Shown here: in pieces, positions 35,736 through 44,776 of the stretch
How positions within the stretch are numbered: position 1 is the stretch's first letter
Layout: each line of letters begins with the position of its first letter
Assembly (NCBI RefSeq): GCF_020886055.1
Contig: NZ_AP025184.1
Coordinates: 930,001 to 994,000, forward strand
Direction: 5' to 3'
From: Flavobacterium ammoniigenes
Lineage (GTDB): Bacteria > Bacteroidota > Bacteroidia > Flavobacteriales > Flavobacteriaceae
DNA length: 64,000 nucleotides
Program-made: the position numbers and the translations under genes
Notes under the pieces: generated by a model
The model's input: only the letters and a program-made list of their open reading frames with translations
What the model was told of the DNA's origin: nothing
Databases searched by the model: none

Positions 35736-36467
35736 ATGGTTAGTAAAAACCAAATAAAGCTTATATCCAGTTTACATCAAAAAAAACACAGACAAACGCA
35801 TCAATTGTTTATTGCTGAAGGGATTAAAGGAATTCAAGAATTGTTAGACGAACATTTTGAATTGGATCATTTATACACCACTCAATCCGATTTTGAAGCG
35901 GTACCCACTAAATTGAAAACTGTTGTGTCTGAAGCCGATTTGAAGAAAATAAGTGCTTTGGCTTCGCCCAATACTTGTTTGGCAGTTTTTAAAATGCCTA
36001 AGGTTAAAGCAATTAATTCATCGGGATTAATTGTAGCATTAGATGACATTCGGGATCCAGGAAATTTAGGTACCATCTTGCGTTTGTGTGATTGGTTTGG
36101 AATTCAACAATTAATTTGTTCCAAAGAAACGGTGGATGTATTTAACCCTAAAGTAGTTCAGGCAACTATGGGTTCTATTGCCCGTGTAAATGTGACTTAT
36201 GTTGATTTATATGATTATATTGCCAATAGTAAGCTAGCTGTTTTTGGAACATTTATGGAGGGCGAGAATATTTACACCAGTAATTTGCCTCAAGATGGAA
36301 TTATTGTAATGGGGAATGAGGCTAATGGAATCGCATCGGATTTAGAGAAAATTATAAAAAATAGATTAACCATTCCGCGTTTTGGAACACTTCAAAAAAC
36401 AGAAAGTTTAAATGTAGCAACAGCAACAGCAATTGTTTTAAGTGAGTTTCGCCGCGCTACACTTTAG
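35736..36467 (+). CDS. TrmH/SpoU-family RNA 2'-O-methyltransferase
   Basis: The 243-residue product has an N-terminal substrate-binding domain (L7Ae-like) and a C-terminal SPOUT domain with the three family motifs: ALDDIRDPGNLGTILR (motif 1), VMGNEANGI (motif 2) and the knot segment ESLNVATATAIVLSEFRR (motif 3). It transfers a methyl group from SAM to a ribose 2'-OH in rRNA or tRNA. The target cannot be read from the sequence; RlmB-like rRNA methylation is one possibility. It is transcribed divergently from the TamA-like gene. Confidence 0.9.
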   Translation: MVSKNQIKLISSLHQKKHRQTHQLFIAEGIKGIQELLDEHFELDHLYTTQSDFEAVPTKLKTVVSEADLKKISALASPNTCLAVFKMPKVKAINSSGLIVALDDIRDPGNLGTILRLCDWFGIQQLICSKETVDVFNPKVVQATMGSIARVNVTYVDLYDYIANSKLAVFGTFMEGENIYTSNLPQDGIIVMGNEANGIASDLEKIIKNRLTIPRFGTLQKTESLNVATATAIVLSEFRRATL

Positions 36468-36470
36468 ATT

Positions 36471-37196
36471 TTAATGAAAAGTAAAATTGACAAACAATCC
36501 CCTTGTTTGCATGGATTCGATGTTACTTGTCCAGGGACTTGCTGGATCATTATCTTGGATTAATTCATTATTAAGTCCAAAGACACCTCTTATGGATGGA
36601 GAAAAAATAAAATATTCTGAAAATACATCAATGCCAAATCCCAATTCATAATTGGGACTCCATGCCTTTACTCTAAATAGTTGTTCTAAATTATCGTCTG
36701 GGGATTTTGAATTGCTCGACAAATTCAATGTGGTTGAAAAACCGCCCAGTAAATAAGGTCGAATATTACCGGTTCGTAAAGCGGAGAATTTTAATAATAA
36801 AGGAAAGTGGATGTATGTACTATTAACTTCTCTAATTTTGTTTGAGGGATTAGGAATAAAAGTGGTAAAATAGTTGTCGGGATAATTTAATGTTCTCTTG
36901 GTATAATACAATCCAGGTTCAAAACGTAAATTAATATATTCCTGTAATCTCAAATCGGCTACCAATCCAACATTAAATCCAGTGGTTTTTTGAACCTGTA
37001 TATCTTCCATTACATTGGCTTTGTATTTGAATTTGAAATCATAGGAGTTCAAGCCCAGGAAAAATCCAAAATACAAAGGTTGTTGTTGCCAAGTCTCTAA
37101 ATGAATTACAGGGTCTTTGCTAAAAATACTTTGTGTAAATTGAGCTCGAACAGTTGTTGTAAAAACAATAAAAAGAACAAAAATAGCTTTTTTCAT
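36471..37196 (-). CDS. porT: PorT-type outer-membrane protein (type IX secretion)
   Basis: The start at 37196 (MKKAIFVLFIVFTTTVRAQ) gives a normal signal peptide, whereas the longer frame adds 13 unlikely residues that overlap ubiE. The 241-residue protein is an eight-stranded outer-membrane barrel of the PorT type (FFLGLNSYDFKFKY, NLRFEPGLYYTKRTL) and ends KVNFTFH-like with FVNFTFH. PorT is needed for the type IX secretion system in Porphyromonas gingivalis and its orthologue SprT in Flavobacterium johnsoniae. Linkage to ubiE, with one base between them, is what I recall for this gene in Bacteroidota. Barrel proteins of this kind are otherwise hard to tell apart. Confidence 0.78.
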   Translation of the reverse strand: MKKAIFVLFIVFTTTVRAQFTQSIFSKDPVIHLETWQQQPLYFGFFLGLNSYDFKFKYKANVMEDIQVQKTTGFNVGLVADLRLQEYINLRFEPGLYYTKRTLNYPDNYFTTFIPNPSNKIREVNSTYIHFPLLLKFSALRTGNIRPYLLGGFSTTLNLSSNSKSPDDNLEQLFRVKAWSPNYELGFGIDVFSEYFIFSPSIRGVFGLNNELIQDNDPASPWTSNIESMQTRGLFVNFTFH

Positions 37197-37197
37197 A

Positions 37198-37929
37198 TTA
37201 TTTTTTAGAAGCAGAATAAATGGTAGCCACTCCAAAAGTTTGAGGTAAAGCTACAACATCTATAAACCCAATTTTTCTCAAAATATTGTTCAACTTTTCA
37301 CCGTAAGGGAAAGCCGCCGCTGATTCTGATAAATACCCGTAGGCATCATTGTCTTTGGAAAACAATTTTCCAATTAGCGGAAGAACATAATTGCTGTACA
37401 ATTGATATCCTTGCTTGTAGGGTGTTTTATCTGGAACAGAAGTTTCCAGAATGACAAAAGTGCCGTTAGGTTTTAGAACTCGTAAAATTTCTGCTAATCC
37501 TTTTTCTAAATTCTCAAAGTTACGCACTCCAAACGCAACCGTTATTGCGTCAAAATAATTATCCTCAAAAGGCATGTTCTCCGAATCTCCAAGTACCATT
37601 TCGATGGTTTTGGTTAGGTTTTTGGATGCAATTTTTTGGACGCCAACTTCTAACATTCCAGCTGAAATATCTAAACCTATAATTTTTTCTGCTTTTGTTT
37701 GTGCCATTAAAATCGCTAAATCTCCTGTACCTGTTGCGATGTCTAAAATGGTATTAGGATTCGATTTCCCTACCATTTTCAAGACTTTTTTGCGCCATTT
37801 AACATCAATTCCAAACGAAATTACACGGTTAAGATTGTCGTAATTTCCTGAAATAGTATCAAACATTTGAGCTACTTGCTCTTTTTTGCTTAATGATGAA
37901 TCTTTGTAGGGAGTGATTTTATCTGCCAT
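37198..37929 (-). CDS. ubiE: Demethylmenaquinone methyltransferase
   Basis: This SAM-dependent enzyme methylates demethylmenaquinone to menaquinone, the respiratory quinone of Bacteroidota; the family also acts on ubiquinone precursors elsewhere. The 243-residue product shows [19 protein letters not shown], the SAM-binding [27 protein letters not shown], and [20 protein letters not shown], all family signatures. It is followed by porT after one base, so the two share a transcript. A full -7 box lies just upstream. Confidence 0.95.
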   Translation of the reverse strand: MADKITPYKDSSLSKKEQVAQMFDTISGNYDNLNRVISFGIDVKWRKKVLKMVGKSNPNTILDIATGTGDLAILMAQTKAEKIIGLDISAGMLEVGVQKIASKNLTKTIEMVLGDSENMPFEDNYFDAITVAFGVRNFENLEKGLAEILRVLKPNGTFVILETSVPDKTPYKQGYQLYSNYVLPLIGKLFSKDNDAYGYLSESAAAFPYGEKLNNILRKIGFIDVVALPQTFGVATIYSASKK

Positions 37930-38342
37930 CTTTTTAGTTTGTGCAAATATAAGTAAACTCTACTAACTTAAATGGGATGATTTAGGCCAAACTTTTGGAG
38001 TTTAAAAAGATTTCAAAAATCACTAAAAGTGGGTATTGTAGTGCTCTGATTAAATATCCAATTTTACCTAAAGAAATAGGTTTTTCTTTTTCAATGTTCA
38101 ATTGGGAGTTAATGATTGGAAATCAAATAGTTGAAATTTGCGCAACCAATTATATTTTGTCTTTTGGTCTTATTTAATAGCTTTTTGAGAGTTGTTAAAT
38201 AAAGCGCAAAACACGTTCTTAAGAATTAATTTGTTTTTGGAAACTTTAAATTTATTCGTTTGAATTGCCTTCGTGGTATTTGGCAGTTCATTAAAAGGCA
38301 AAAAGACATTTCATTCTTTCTCCCAATGCATTGAAAATTTTT
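37930..38342. other. 413-base stretch without a convincing gene
   Basis: The left end holds the ubiE -7 box. A 60-codon TTG-started frame on the plus strand (37995-38177) has no recognisable domain and no spacing support and was not accepted. Two weak inverted repeats are present: CCAAA/TTTGG at 37987-37998, and GGGTATT/AATATCC (one G-U pair) at 38031-38059. No tRNA, riboswitch or clear terminator was seen. Confidence 0.5.
37944..37951 (-). promoter_or_regulatory. Candidate -7 box for ubiE-porT
   Basis: The minus strand reads TATATTTG, a full match to TAnnTTTG, 14 bases before the ubiE start codon, which implies a very short leader. No TTG at -33 spacing was found. Confidence 0.5.
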
Positions 38343-38825
38343 TTATTTTTTTACAAAAGTTTGATACGTATAATCGTAAAGATGTTTCTCATCTTTAGTA
38401 TTAAACTCTGATTGTACCAGCTCCCATTCATTTTCATTCATTTCAGGAAAAAAGGCATCGGCTTCAAATTGACCATGTACTTTCGTAATTTCTATTTTAT
38501 CAGAAAAAGGGAGTGCTTGTTTGTAGATTTCGCCTCCACCAATGATGTAAACTACTTCATTTTCAGGACAATTTTTTATGGCCTCTTCTATACTATGAGT
38601 CACAATACAGCCTTCAGGTTGGTAATTGGCTTGTCTAGTAATGACAACATGCGTTCTGTTAGGTAATGGTTTTGGAAAACTTTCAAAGGTTTTTCGTCCC
38701 ATAATTATGTAATGACCCGAAGTTAATGCTTTGAATCTTTTAAAATCATTAGGTAAATGCCAAACCAATTCATTGTCTTTTCCTAAGGCATTATTTTCGG
38801 CAACAGCAGCAATCATTACGATCAT
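38343..38825 (-). CDS. folA: Dihydrofolate reductase
   Basis: The NADPH-dependent enzyme regenerates tetrahydrofolate, which thymidylate synthase consumes. The 160-residue product shows MIAAVAENNALGKDNELVWHLPNDFKRF with the catalytic acid in LPND, IIMGRKTFESFP, and YIIGGGEIYKQAL, all typical of chromosomal FolA (E. coli 159 residues). The translation may begin at M1 or M4. It follows thyA on the same strand after 34 bases, a common pairing because the two enzymes share the folate cycle. Confidence 0.96.
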   Translation of the reverse strand: MIVMIAAVAENNALGKDNELVWHLPNDFKRFKALTSGHYIIMGRKTFESFPKPLPNRTHVVITRQANYQPEGCIVTHSIEEAIKNCPENEVVYIIGGGEIYKQALPFSDKIEITKVHGQFEADAFFPEMNENEWELVQSEFNTKDEKHLYDYTYQTFVKK

Positions 38826-38859
38826 AAATGTAGTCTTAAAGTAGTTTAGATAACGTGAT

Positions 38860-39684
38860 TTACACTGCTACACTTCCTCTAATAAGAGGGTGAGGATCAT
38901 AACCTTCCAAAGTAAAATCATCAAAATCAAAGTCAAAAATATTGGTGATCGCCGGATTTAGAATCATCTTTGGTAATGGTCTAGTTTCTCTAGACAACTG
39001 TAATTCTAGTTGTTCAAAGTGGTTGTTGTATATGTGTGCATCACCAAAAGTATGAATGAATTCACCCACACCTAAATCACAAACTTGCGCGATCATCATA
39101 GTAAGTAACGCATAAGAAGCTATATTAAATGGAACACCTAAAAATATATCGGCGGAACGTTGGTACAATTGGCACGATAATTTACCATCAGCCACATAAA
39201 ACTGGAAAAATGCGTGACACGGAGGTAAAGCCGCTTTATTGTTAGCTACATTTTCTTCAAACGATTTTTTGGTGTCTGGAAGTACAGATGGATTCCAAGC
39301 AGACACTAACATTCGTCGGCTATTTGGATTTGTTTTTAACTCGGTTATTAGGTCCGAAATTTGATCAATTTCTTCGCTATTCCAATTCCGCCATTGATGA
39401 CCATAAACAGGTCCCAAATTACCATCGGCATCTGCCCATTCGTCCCAGATTTTTACGCCGTTATCTTGTAAATATTTGATATTGGTATCGCCTTTTAAGA
39501 ACCAAAGTAATTCATAAATAATGGATTTAAGATGCAATTTTTTGGTAGTCACCATTGGGAATCCTTCGTTCAAATCAAAACGCATTTGGTATCCAAATAC
39601 ACTTTTGGTTCCAGTTCCGGTTCGGTCGCCTTTTTGGCAACCATTTTCCATAACATGTTGCACTAAATCTAAATATTGTTTCAT
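38860..39684 (-). CDS. thyA: Thymidylate synthase
   Basis: ThyA methylates dUMP to dTMP with methylene-tetrahydrofolate. The 274-residue product has the full set of motifs: [18 protein letters not shown], the YGHQWRNW segment, the catalytic Cys in [32 protein letters not shown] and [11 protein letters not shown]. Length is close to the E. coli enzyme (264). folA follows 34 bases downstream, so both genes of dTMP synthesis lie in one transcript. Confidence 0.97.
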   Translation of the reverse strand: MKQYLDLVQHVMENGCQKGDRTGTGTKSVFGYQMRFDLNEGFPMVTTKKLHLKSIIYELLWFLKGDTNIKYLQDNGVKIWDEWADADGNLGPVYGHQWRNWNSEEIDQISDLITELKTNPNSRRMLVSAWNPSVLPDTKKSFEENVANNKAALPPCHAFFQFYVADGKLSCQLYQRSADIFLGVPFNIASYALLTMMIAQVCDLGVGEFIHTFGDAHIYNNHFEQLELQLSRETRPLPKMILNPAITNIFDFDFDDFTLEGYDPHPLIRGSVAV

Positions 39685-39726
39685 GTGATTGGGTTGAATT
39701 ATGGTATTTAACTGTTTATGAAAAAA

Positions 39727-41016
39727 TTAAAGGTTTTTATAAATGACCCCGTTTTTCATAACAAATTGAATTTGTTCTAATGTTTTGATATTGTTTAATG
39801 GATTTTCGTCTACAGCAATAATGTCAGCAAAAAAGGCAGGTTTGATTTGGCCAATTTCATTTGAAACTCCTAAAAGCATTGCATTAGTTAGCGTAGCAGA
39901 TTGGATGGCTGCCAAGGCAGGCATACCTGCTTCGACCATATAACCAAATTCTTTTCCGTTTTTCCCATGATCGTATACTCCTGCATCCGTTCCAAAGGCA
40001 ATTTTAACGCCTTTTTTGTATGCTTTGGCAAATGTAGATTGTATTTGTGGACCAACTTCTTTGGCTTTGGGTACAACAATGTCAGGGTAAAAACCTTCCA
40101 CTTCTGCTTTAAGAGCTACTTCTTTTCCTGCAGTGATGGTTGGGACCAAATAGGCATCGTATTTTTTCATTAACTCCATAGTTTCTTCACTCATAAAAGT
40201 GCCATGTTCTATAGTTTTAATTCCGCCTAAGATAGCTCGTTGCATACCCTCGTCGCCATGCGCGTGTGCTGCGGTAAGCATGTTGTAATCTTTTGCAGTA
40301 GTGGTAATGGCTTTAATTTCTTCAATAGAAAATTGAGGATTTTTACCGCTTTTAGCCACACTTAAGACTCCACCGGTTGCTGTAATTTTAATGACATCGG
40401 CACCTTCTTTGTATCTTTCACGTACAGCTTTTACTCCGTCTTCTGGAGAATTCACCACCCCTTCATGAGGTCCTGGGTCACCCATTAATTTGCGGTTGCT
40501 ACCGTTAGTTGGGTCAGCATGTCCTCCAGTAGAAGCAATTGATTTTCCTGCAGTGTAGATGCGGGGTCCTTTGGCAATTCCTTTATTGATGGCATTTCGT
40601 AATGCTATATTAACTCCAGTTCCTCCTAAATCACGAACCGTAGTAAATCCAGATAGTAATGTAATTTCGGCAAATCGAGCTGCTTCAAAAGCGACATCTG
40701 CCTCGTTGTTAGTGTATTTTGAAGCATAACTTTTTGGATTTTGTTCGCTTTCAATATGAACGTGTAAATCAATTAATCCTGGTAGTATAAATTTATTTTT
40801 TAAATCTACTTCAATATCATTTGCATTGGACTTAGCAACAAATCCATCGCTAATTTTTGTTATTTTATTTTTGGAAACAACTATGGTAGCGTTCTTAATT
40901 TCCTTTCCAGTTTGTACGTCTAAAATGCTTCCACAATGCAAATAATAGTCTTGTGAAAATCCAATCATGGATTGTAATCCAATAGCTAACGTTATTAGTA
41001 ATGTATTGATTTTCAT
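39727..41016 (-). CDS. Secreted amidohydrolase (imidazolonepropionase-like)
   Basis: A signal peptide (to about IGFSQ) sends this 429-residue metal-dependent hydrolase to the periplasm. The amidohydrolase-superfamily metal ligands are visible in GLIDLHVHIE (HxH), TAAHAHGDEG and GTDAGVYDHG, along with the TATGGVLSVAKSG segment. The closest familiar enzymes are Xaa-Pro and other dipeptidases of the imidazolonepropionase-like group, which cleave small peptides or lactams. The substrate is not known. It sits 42 bases upstream of thyA on the same strand. Confidence 0.87.
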   Translation of the reverse strand: MKINTLLITLAIGLQSMIGFSQDYYLHCGSILDVQTGKEIKNATIVVSKNKITKISDGFVAKSNANDIEVDLKNKFILPGLIDLHVHIESEQNPKSYASKYTNNEADVAFEAARFAEITLLSGFTTVRDLGGTGVNIALRNAINKGIAKGPRIYTAGKSIASTGGHADPTNGSNRKLMGDPGPHEGVVNSPEDGVKAVRERYKEGADVIKITATGGVLSVAKSGKNPQFSIEEIKAITTTAKDYNMLTAAHAHGDEGMQRAILGGIKTIEHGTFMSEETMELMKKYDAYLVPTITAGKEVALKAEVEGFYPDIVVPKAKEVGPQIQSTFAKAYKKGVKIAFGTDAGVYDHGKNGKEFGYMVEAGMPALAAIQSATLTNAMLLGVSNEIGQIKPAFFADIIAVDENPLNNIKTLEQIQFVMKNGVIYKNL

Positions 41017-41034
41017 ATAGTTATTTTTTAAAAT

Positions 41035-41655
41035 TTATCTTTTTGAAATTTCATCTCGTATTTTGGCTGCTTTTTCGTAGTCTTCATTGTCTACTGCCTC
41101 TGCCAGTAATTCATTTAACTCTTGAATGGTTTTTGAAGCATAGGTTGATCCTGACTGATTATTTTCAATTTCGTGACCAAAAGTGTCCGGATTTGAAAGG
41201 ATGGTATCAAGATCACTTTCGTCTTTATTGAGTTCACTAGTGTTGTTTAAGAAAATACCGGCTTTGTCTAATATATTTTTGTAAGTAAATATAGGGGAAT
41301 TAAAACGCAAAGCCAAAGCAATGGCATCAGAGGTACGAGCATCAATAATTTCTTCGATTTTATCTCTTTCGCAAATGATGCTGGAATAAAATACTCCATC
41401 TACCAGTTTATGAATGATTACCTGTTTTACGGTTATGTCAAAACGTTCTGCAAAATTTTTAAATAAGTCATGAGTAAGTGGGCGAGGGGGTTTGATTTCT
41501 TTTTCTAAAGCAATGGCTATAGATTGTGCTTCGAACGCTCCAATGACAATGGGTAATTTTTTATCGCCATCTACCTCGTTTAAAATCAAAGCATAGGCTC
41601 CGTTTTGGGTTTGGCTGTATGAAATTCCTTTTATTGATAATTTTACTAAACTCAT
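41035..41655 (-). CDS. Bifunctional nuclease family protein (DUF151) with a UVR motif
   Basis: The 206-residue product has the DUF151 domain at residues about 1-130 (LPIVIGAFEAQSIAIALE, RTSDAIALALRFNSPI) and a C-terminal UvrB/UvrC-type helix pair (ELNELLAEAVDNEDYEKAAKIRDEI, residues about 178-203). This two-part layout is usual for the Bacteroidota members. Plant and bacterial relatives have been reported to act as nucleases, but the cell role is unclear. The gene lies 18 bases upstream of the amidohydrolase gene and has a -7 box inside the terminator loop of etfA. Confidence 0.88.
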   Translation of the reverse strand: MSLVKLSIKGISYSQTQNGAYALILNEVDGDKKLPIVIGAFEAQSIAIALEKEIKPPRPLTHDLFKNFAERFDITVKQVIIHKLVDGVFYSSIICERDKIEEIIDARTSDAIALALRFNSPIFTYKNILDKAGIFLNNTSELNKDESDLDTILSNPDTFGHEIENNQSGSTYASKTIQELNELLAEAVDNEDYEKAAKIRDEISKR

Positions 41656-41691
41656 TGAATTGATATAAAAAAATTGGAGTAGGTTTTAAAA

Positions 41692-41741
41692 AAAACTGCC
41701 TTAACGCAAAGATATAAATATCCTTGTTTTAAGGCAGTTTT
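41692..41741 (-). terminator. Terminator of etfBA with a promoter box in the loop
   Basis: AAAACTGCCTTAA (41692-41704) pairs perfectly over 13 bases with TTAAGGCAGTTTT (41729-41741); the minus strand continues in a T run. It begins about 20 bases after the etfA stop. The 24-base loop is unusually long and carries TATCTTTG on the minus strand. Confidence 0.8.
41707..41714 (-). promoter_or_regulatory. Candidate -7 box for the DUF151 gene, inside a terminator loop
   Basis: The minus strand reads TATCTTTG, a full match to TAnnTTTG, 51 bases before the DUF151 start codon. It lies in the loop of the etfBA terminator, so the downstream gene appears to restart transcription within the termination site. 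Confidence 0.5.
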
Positions 41742-41759
41742 TTATAAATTAATTTAAAA

Positions 41760-42725
41760 CTACTGTTGTGCTTTGAATGCTTTTAATTTTTCAATCAATT
41801 GCGGAACCACTTCAAAAGCATCTCCAACTACCCCATAATCAGCTACTTTGAAAAAAGGCGCTTCGGGATCACTATTGATTACTACTTTTACTTTAGATGA
41901 ATTCACTCCAGCTATATGTTGTATTGCCCCTGACACCCCAATCGCTATGTATAAATTAGTAGCTACTGGTTTTCCAGTTTGCCCTACGTGTTCTCCGTGA
42001 GGTCTCCAGCCTAAATCAGAAACAGGTTTTGAACAAGCTGTTGCTGCACCAAGTACAGACGCTAATTCTTCAATCATTCCCCAGTTTTCTGGCCCTTTTA
42101 GACCACGTCCACCCGAAACAACAATATCAGCATCGGCGATAGACACTTTTCCAGAACTTTTTTCTGTAGCAGTTACTTTGACATTAAAATCGGCTGCATC
42201 AATCGTTGGATTAAAATCTTCTTCTGTTAGAGAACCGTTGTTTTCAACTAATCCATAGGAGTTTTTGGCTAAGCCAATTACTTTCACATCGGTGGAAATT
42301 TCGGTGATATTGAATGCTTTGTTTGAAAAAGCGGTACGTTTTACTTGGAATGGAGTCGTGCTTACAGGAAGTCCAACCACATTTGAAGCAAATCCTGCGT
42401 TTAAACCAACTGCTACTAGACCTGATAAATACATACTATCTGTAGTTGAGGAAAGGACAACTACTTTCGAACCTTCTTTTATAGCGGCTTGTTTGATTAT
42501 ATCGGAATAGGCTTTAGCTGAAAATCCTGTTACGGCTTCGTTATTAACTTTTAAGACTTTATCTACTCCGTATTTACCTAATTCAGAAACATCAGCTACG
42601 TTGATGGTTACGGCGGTTACTGAAGTTCCAAGACTTTCGGCTACTTTTTTTGCATAAGAAGCCAATTCATAGGCTACTTTTTTAAATTTTCCCTCTGCTG
42701 ATTCAGCGTATATTAATATAGACAT
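41760..42725 (-). CDS. etfA: Electron transfer flavoprotein subunit alpha
   Basis: EtfA with EtfB accepts electrons from acyl-CoA dehydrogenases and passes them to the quinone pool. The 321-residue product has the conserved FAD-binding C-terminal domain: GGRGLKGPENWGMIEELA, GWRPHGEHVGQTGK, YIAIGVSGAIQHIAGV, and the end INSDPEAPFFKVADYGVVGD. It starts 12 bases after etfB on the same strand. Confidence 0.97.
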   Translation of the reverse strand: MSILIYAESAEGKFKKVAYELASYAKKVAESLGTSVTAVTINVADVSELGKYGVDKVLKVNNEAVTGFSAKAYSDIIKQAAIKEGSKVVVLSSTTDSMYLSGLVAVGLNAGFASNVVGLPVSTTPFQVKRTAFSNKAFNITEISTDVKVIGLAKNSYGLVENNGSLTEEDFNPTIDAADFNVKVTATEKSSGKVSIADADIVVSGGRGLKGPENWGMIEELASVLGAATACSKPVSDLGWRPHGEHVGQTGKPVATNLYIAIGVSGAIQHIAGVNSSKVKVVINSDPEAPFFKVADYGVVGDAFEVVPQLIEKLKAFKAQQ

Positions 42726-42737
42726 GATGGTACGGTT

Positions 42738-43484
42738 TTAAATTACTTTTGCTTCGTTGTGTAATAATTGAATTAACTCGTCTAAGTGATCGGCAGCAAC
42801 CAATTTTACAGCCGACTTAGCTGCCGGTTTTTCAAACTGAACTGCTTTTGAATTTACATTTGCGGCAATTGGTTCTACTACATTAATTACTTTAGTACGG
42901 GCAGTCATAATTCCTCTCATGTTGGGAATACGAAGATCTTTTTCTTCAACCAATCCTTTTTGGCTACCTATTATTAGAGGTAAGGATGCGCTCAAGGTTT
43001 CTTTACCACCGTCAATTTCGCGAATTGCGATTGCGTTTGTCCCTTCGATAGTTAATCCTGCACAAGAGGTAACAAAATTATATCCTAAAATACCTGCCAT
43101 CATTCCCGGAACCATTCCGCCATTGTAATCCAATGATTCTTTACCAGCAATGATTAGATCGTAACCACCAGTTTTGATCACTTCGGCTAATTGTTGTGCT
43201 ACAAAAAAACCATCGGTTGGATTGGCATTGATACGAATCGCTTCATTGGCTCCAATTGCAAGAGCTTTTCGTAGAGTTGGTTCGGTTTCTGGTCCACCAA
43301 CATTCACAACAGTTACAGTTGCTCCTTGTTGTTCTTGGAACCAAATTGCTCGGGTTAAACCAAATTCGTCATTAGGATTGATTACAAACTGAACTCCGTT
43401 TGTGTCAAATTCAGAATCACCATTTACGAAGTTGATTTTTGAAGTAGTATCAGGCACATGGCTGATGCAAACTAATATTTTCAT
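42738..43484 (-). CDS. etfB: Electron transfer flavoprotein subunit beta
   Basis: EtfB is the AMP-binding partner of EtfA. The 248-residue product starts MKILVCISHVPDT and shows NPNDEFGLTRAIWF, the AIGANEAIRI segment, and the ADP/AMP-site region LIIAGKESLDYNGGMVPGMMAG. It is the first gene of the etfBA pair, with a full -7 box 34 bases upstream. Confidence 0.97.
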   Translation of the reverse strand: MKILVCISHVPDTTSKINFVNGDSEFDTNGVQFVINPNDEFGLTRAIWFQEQQGATVTVVNVGGPETEPTLRKALAIGANEAIRINANPTDGFFVAQQLAEVIKTGGYDLIIAGKESLDYNGGMVPGMMAGILGYNFVTSCAGLTIEGTNAIAIREIDGGKETLSASLPLIIGSQKGLVEEKDLRIPNMRGIMTARTKVINVVEPIAANVNSKAVQFEKPAAKSAVKLVAADHLDELIQLLHNEAKVI

Positions 43485-43518
43485 AGGGGGTATATTTATG
43501 GATTTCTTAATTGTACCA

Positions 43519-43526
43519 CAAATTTA
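43519..43526 (-). promoter_or_regulatory. Candidate -7 box for etfBA
   Basis: The minus strand reads TAAATTTG, a full match to TAnnTTTG, 34 bases before the etfB start. No -33 TTG at standard spacing was found. Confidence 0.5.
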
Positions 43527-43589
43527 AAATAATAAATCGGAATATTTACTATGCGCGCATAATATTTTTTTATCATTTTTTGTTTTTAT

Positions 43590-43664
43590 AGCCCGGATAG
43601 TAGCGGCATCCTTCCTGTGGTGTCTTCAGCCAGAGGAAGATATAGCGAATAGCCGGAAAAAGCT
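43590..43664 (+). ncRNA. Probable flavo-1 RNA
   Basis: The element reads AGCCCGGATAGTAGCGGCAT, then a hairpin, then TATAGCGAATAGCCGG and AAAAAGCT. The inner hairpin CTTCCTGTGG/CCAGAGGAAG pairs over 10 positions with one G-G mismatch around a 9-base loop, and the outer CCGG arms (43593-43596 and 43653-43656) can pair. The two conserved blocks flanking a variable hairpin agree with what I remember of the flavo-1 RNA motif, found by comparative genomics in Flavobacteriia, with no known function. It stands between the divergent etfBA and pdhB promoters. The GC-rich core is unlike the AT-rich sequence around it. The strand was assigned from memory of the motif. Confidence 0.65.
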
Positions 43665-43711
43665 TCGGATTATTTTAGTAGATTTTATGCTTTTAAGTAA
43701 TTTAAAATATT

Positions 43712-43719
43712 TATTTTTG
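43712..43719 (+). promoter_or_regulatory. Candidate -7 box for pdhB
   Basis: TATTTTTG, a full match to TAnnTTTG, lies 31 bases before the pdhB start. No TTG is at the -33 position. Confidence 0.5.
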
Positions 43720-43750
43720 CATTCGAAAAATACAATTACAACATACAACT

Positions 43751-44728
43751 ATGAGAACGATACAATTTAGAGAGGCCATTTGCGAAGCGATGAGTGAAGA
43801 AATGCGTCGCGATGAATCCATTTACTTAATGGGAGAAGAGGTTGCTGAATATAATGGTGCTTACAAAGCGTCTAAAGGAATGCTTGCCGAATTTGGTGAG
43901 AAAAGAGTAATCGATACACCCATTGCAGAACTTGGTTTTACTGGAATTGCAGTAGGTTCAGCTATGAACGGGAATCGTCCAATTGTAGAATACATGACAT
44001 TCAATTTCTGTTTAGTAGGGATTGACCAAATTATAAACAACGCAGCCAAAATGCGTCAAATGACAGGAGGACAATTTAATGTGCCGATTGTTTTTAGAGG
44101 ACCAACTGCTTCTGCAGGACAATTAGGTGCTACCCACTCACAAGCTTTAGAAAACTGGTTTGCTAATACTCCAGGTTTAAAAGTGATTGTACCTTCTAAT
44201 CCATATGATGCTAAAGGATTATTAAAATCAGCTATTCGTGATGACGATCCAGTGATTTTTATGGAGTCTGAGCAAATGTATGGCGATAAAGGAGAAGTGC
44301 CTGATGGTGAATATACAATTCCAATTGGAGTAGCTGACATCAAACGTGAAGGGACTGATGTTACTATTGTTTCTTTTGGGAAAATTATCAAAGAAGCCTA
44401 TATTGCTGCTGATGAATTAGCTAAAGAAGGGATTTCATGTGAAATTATCGACTTAAGAACGGTTCGTCCAATGGATCATGATGCGATTTTAACTTCGGTT
44501 AAAAAGACCAATAGATTAGTAGTTTTAGAAGAAGCTTGGCCATTTTCAAGTGTGTCTTCAGAGATTGCTTATATTGTTCAAGAACGTGCTTTTGATTATT
44601 TAGACGCGCCTATCCAACGTATAACTACTGCTGATACACCAGCACCTTATTCTCCAGTATTATTGAAAGAATGGTTGCCAAATTCAGAAGACGTTATTAA
44701 AGCCGTAAAAAAAGTATTGAATAAATAA
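43751..44728 (+). CDS. pdhB: Pyruvate dehydrogenase E1 component, beta subunit
   Basis: PdhB with PdhA decarboxylates pyruvate on thiamine diphosphate and hands the acetyl group to the lipoyl domain of E2. The 325-residue product shows MGEEVAEYNGAYKASKGM, DTPIAELGFTGIAVGSAMNG, GGQFNVPIVFRGP, the AGQLGATHSQALENWF region and LRTVRPMDHDAI, all typical of the transketolase-like beta subunit of the heterodimeric E1. The alpha subunit is not next to it, so the complex is encoded at separate sites. The gene stands alone between its promoter and a strong terminator. Confidence 0.95.
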   Translation: MRTIQFREAICEAMSEEMRRDESIYLMGEEVAEYNGAYKASKGMLAEFGEKRVIDTPIAELGFTGIAVGSAMNGNRPIVEYMTFNFCLVGIDQIINNAAKMRQMTGGQFNVPIVFRGPTASAGQLGATHSQALENWFANTPGLKVIVPSNPYDAKGLLKSAIRDDDPVIFMESEQMYGDKGEVPDGEYTIPIGVADIKREGTDVTIVSFGKIIKEAYIAADELAKEGISCEIIDLRTVRPMDHDAILTSVKKTNRLVVLEEAWPFSSVSSEIAYIVQERAFDYLDAPIQRITTADTPAPYSPVLLKEWLPNSEDVIKAVKKVLNK

Positions 44729-44776
44729 ATCAAAATGTTAATTGTTTAAACACAATTACAATATTGATTACCTTTG

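Noticed and set aside
37995..38177. 60-codon plus-strand frame starting with TTG in the gap between ubiE and folA
   Set aside because: It has no recognisable domain, signal or operon spacing, and AT-rich gaps often contain frames of this length by chance.
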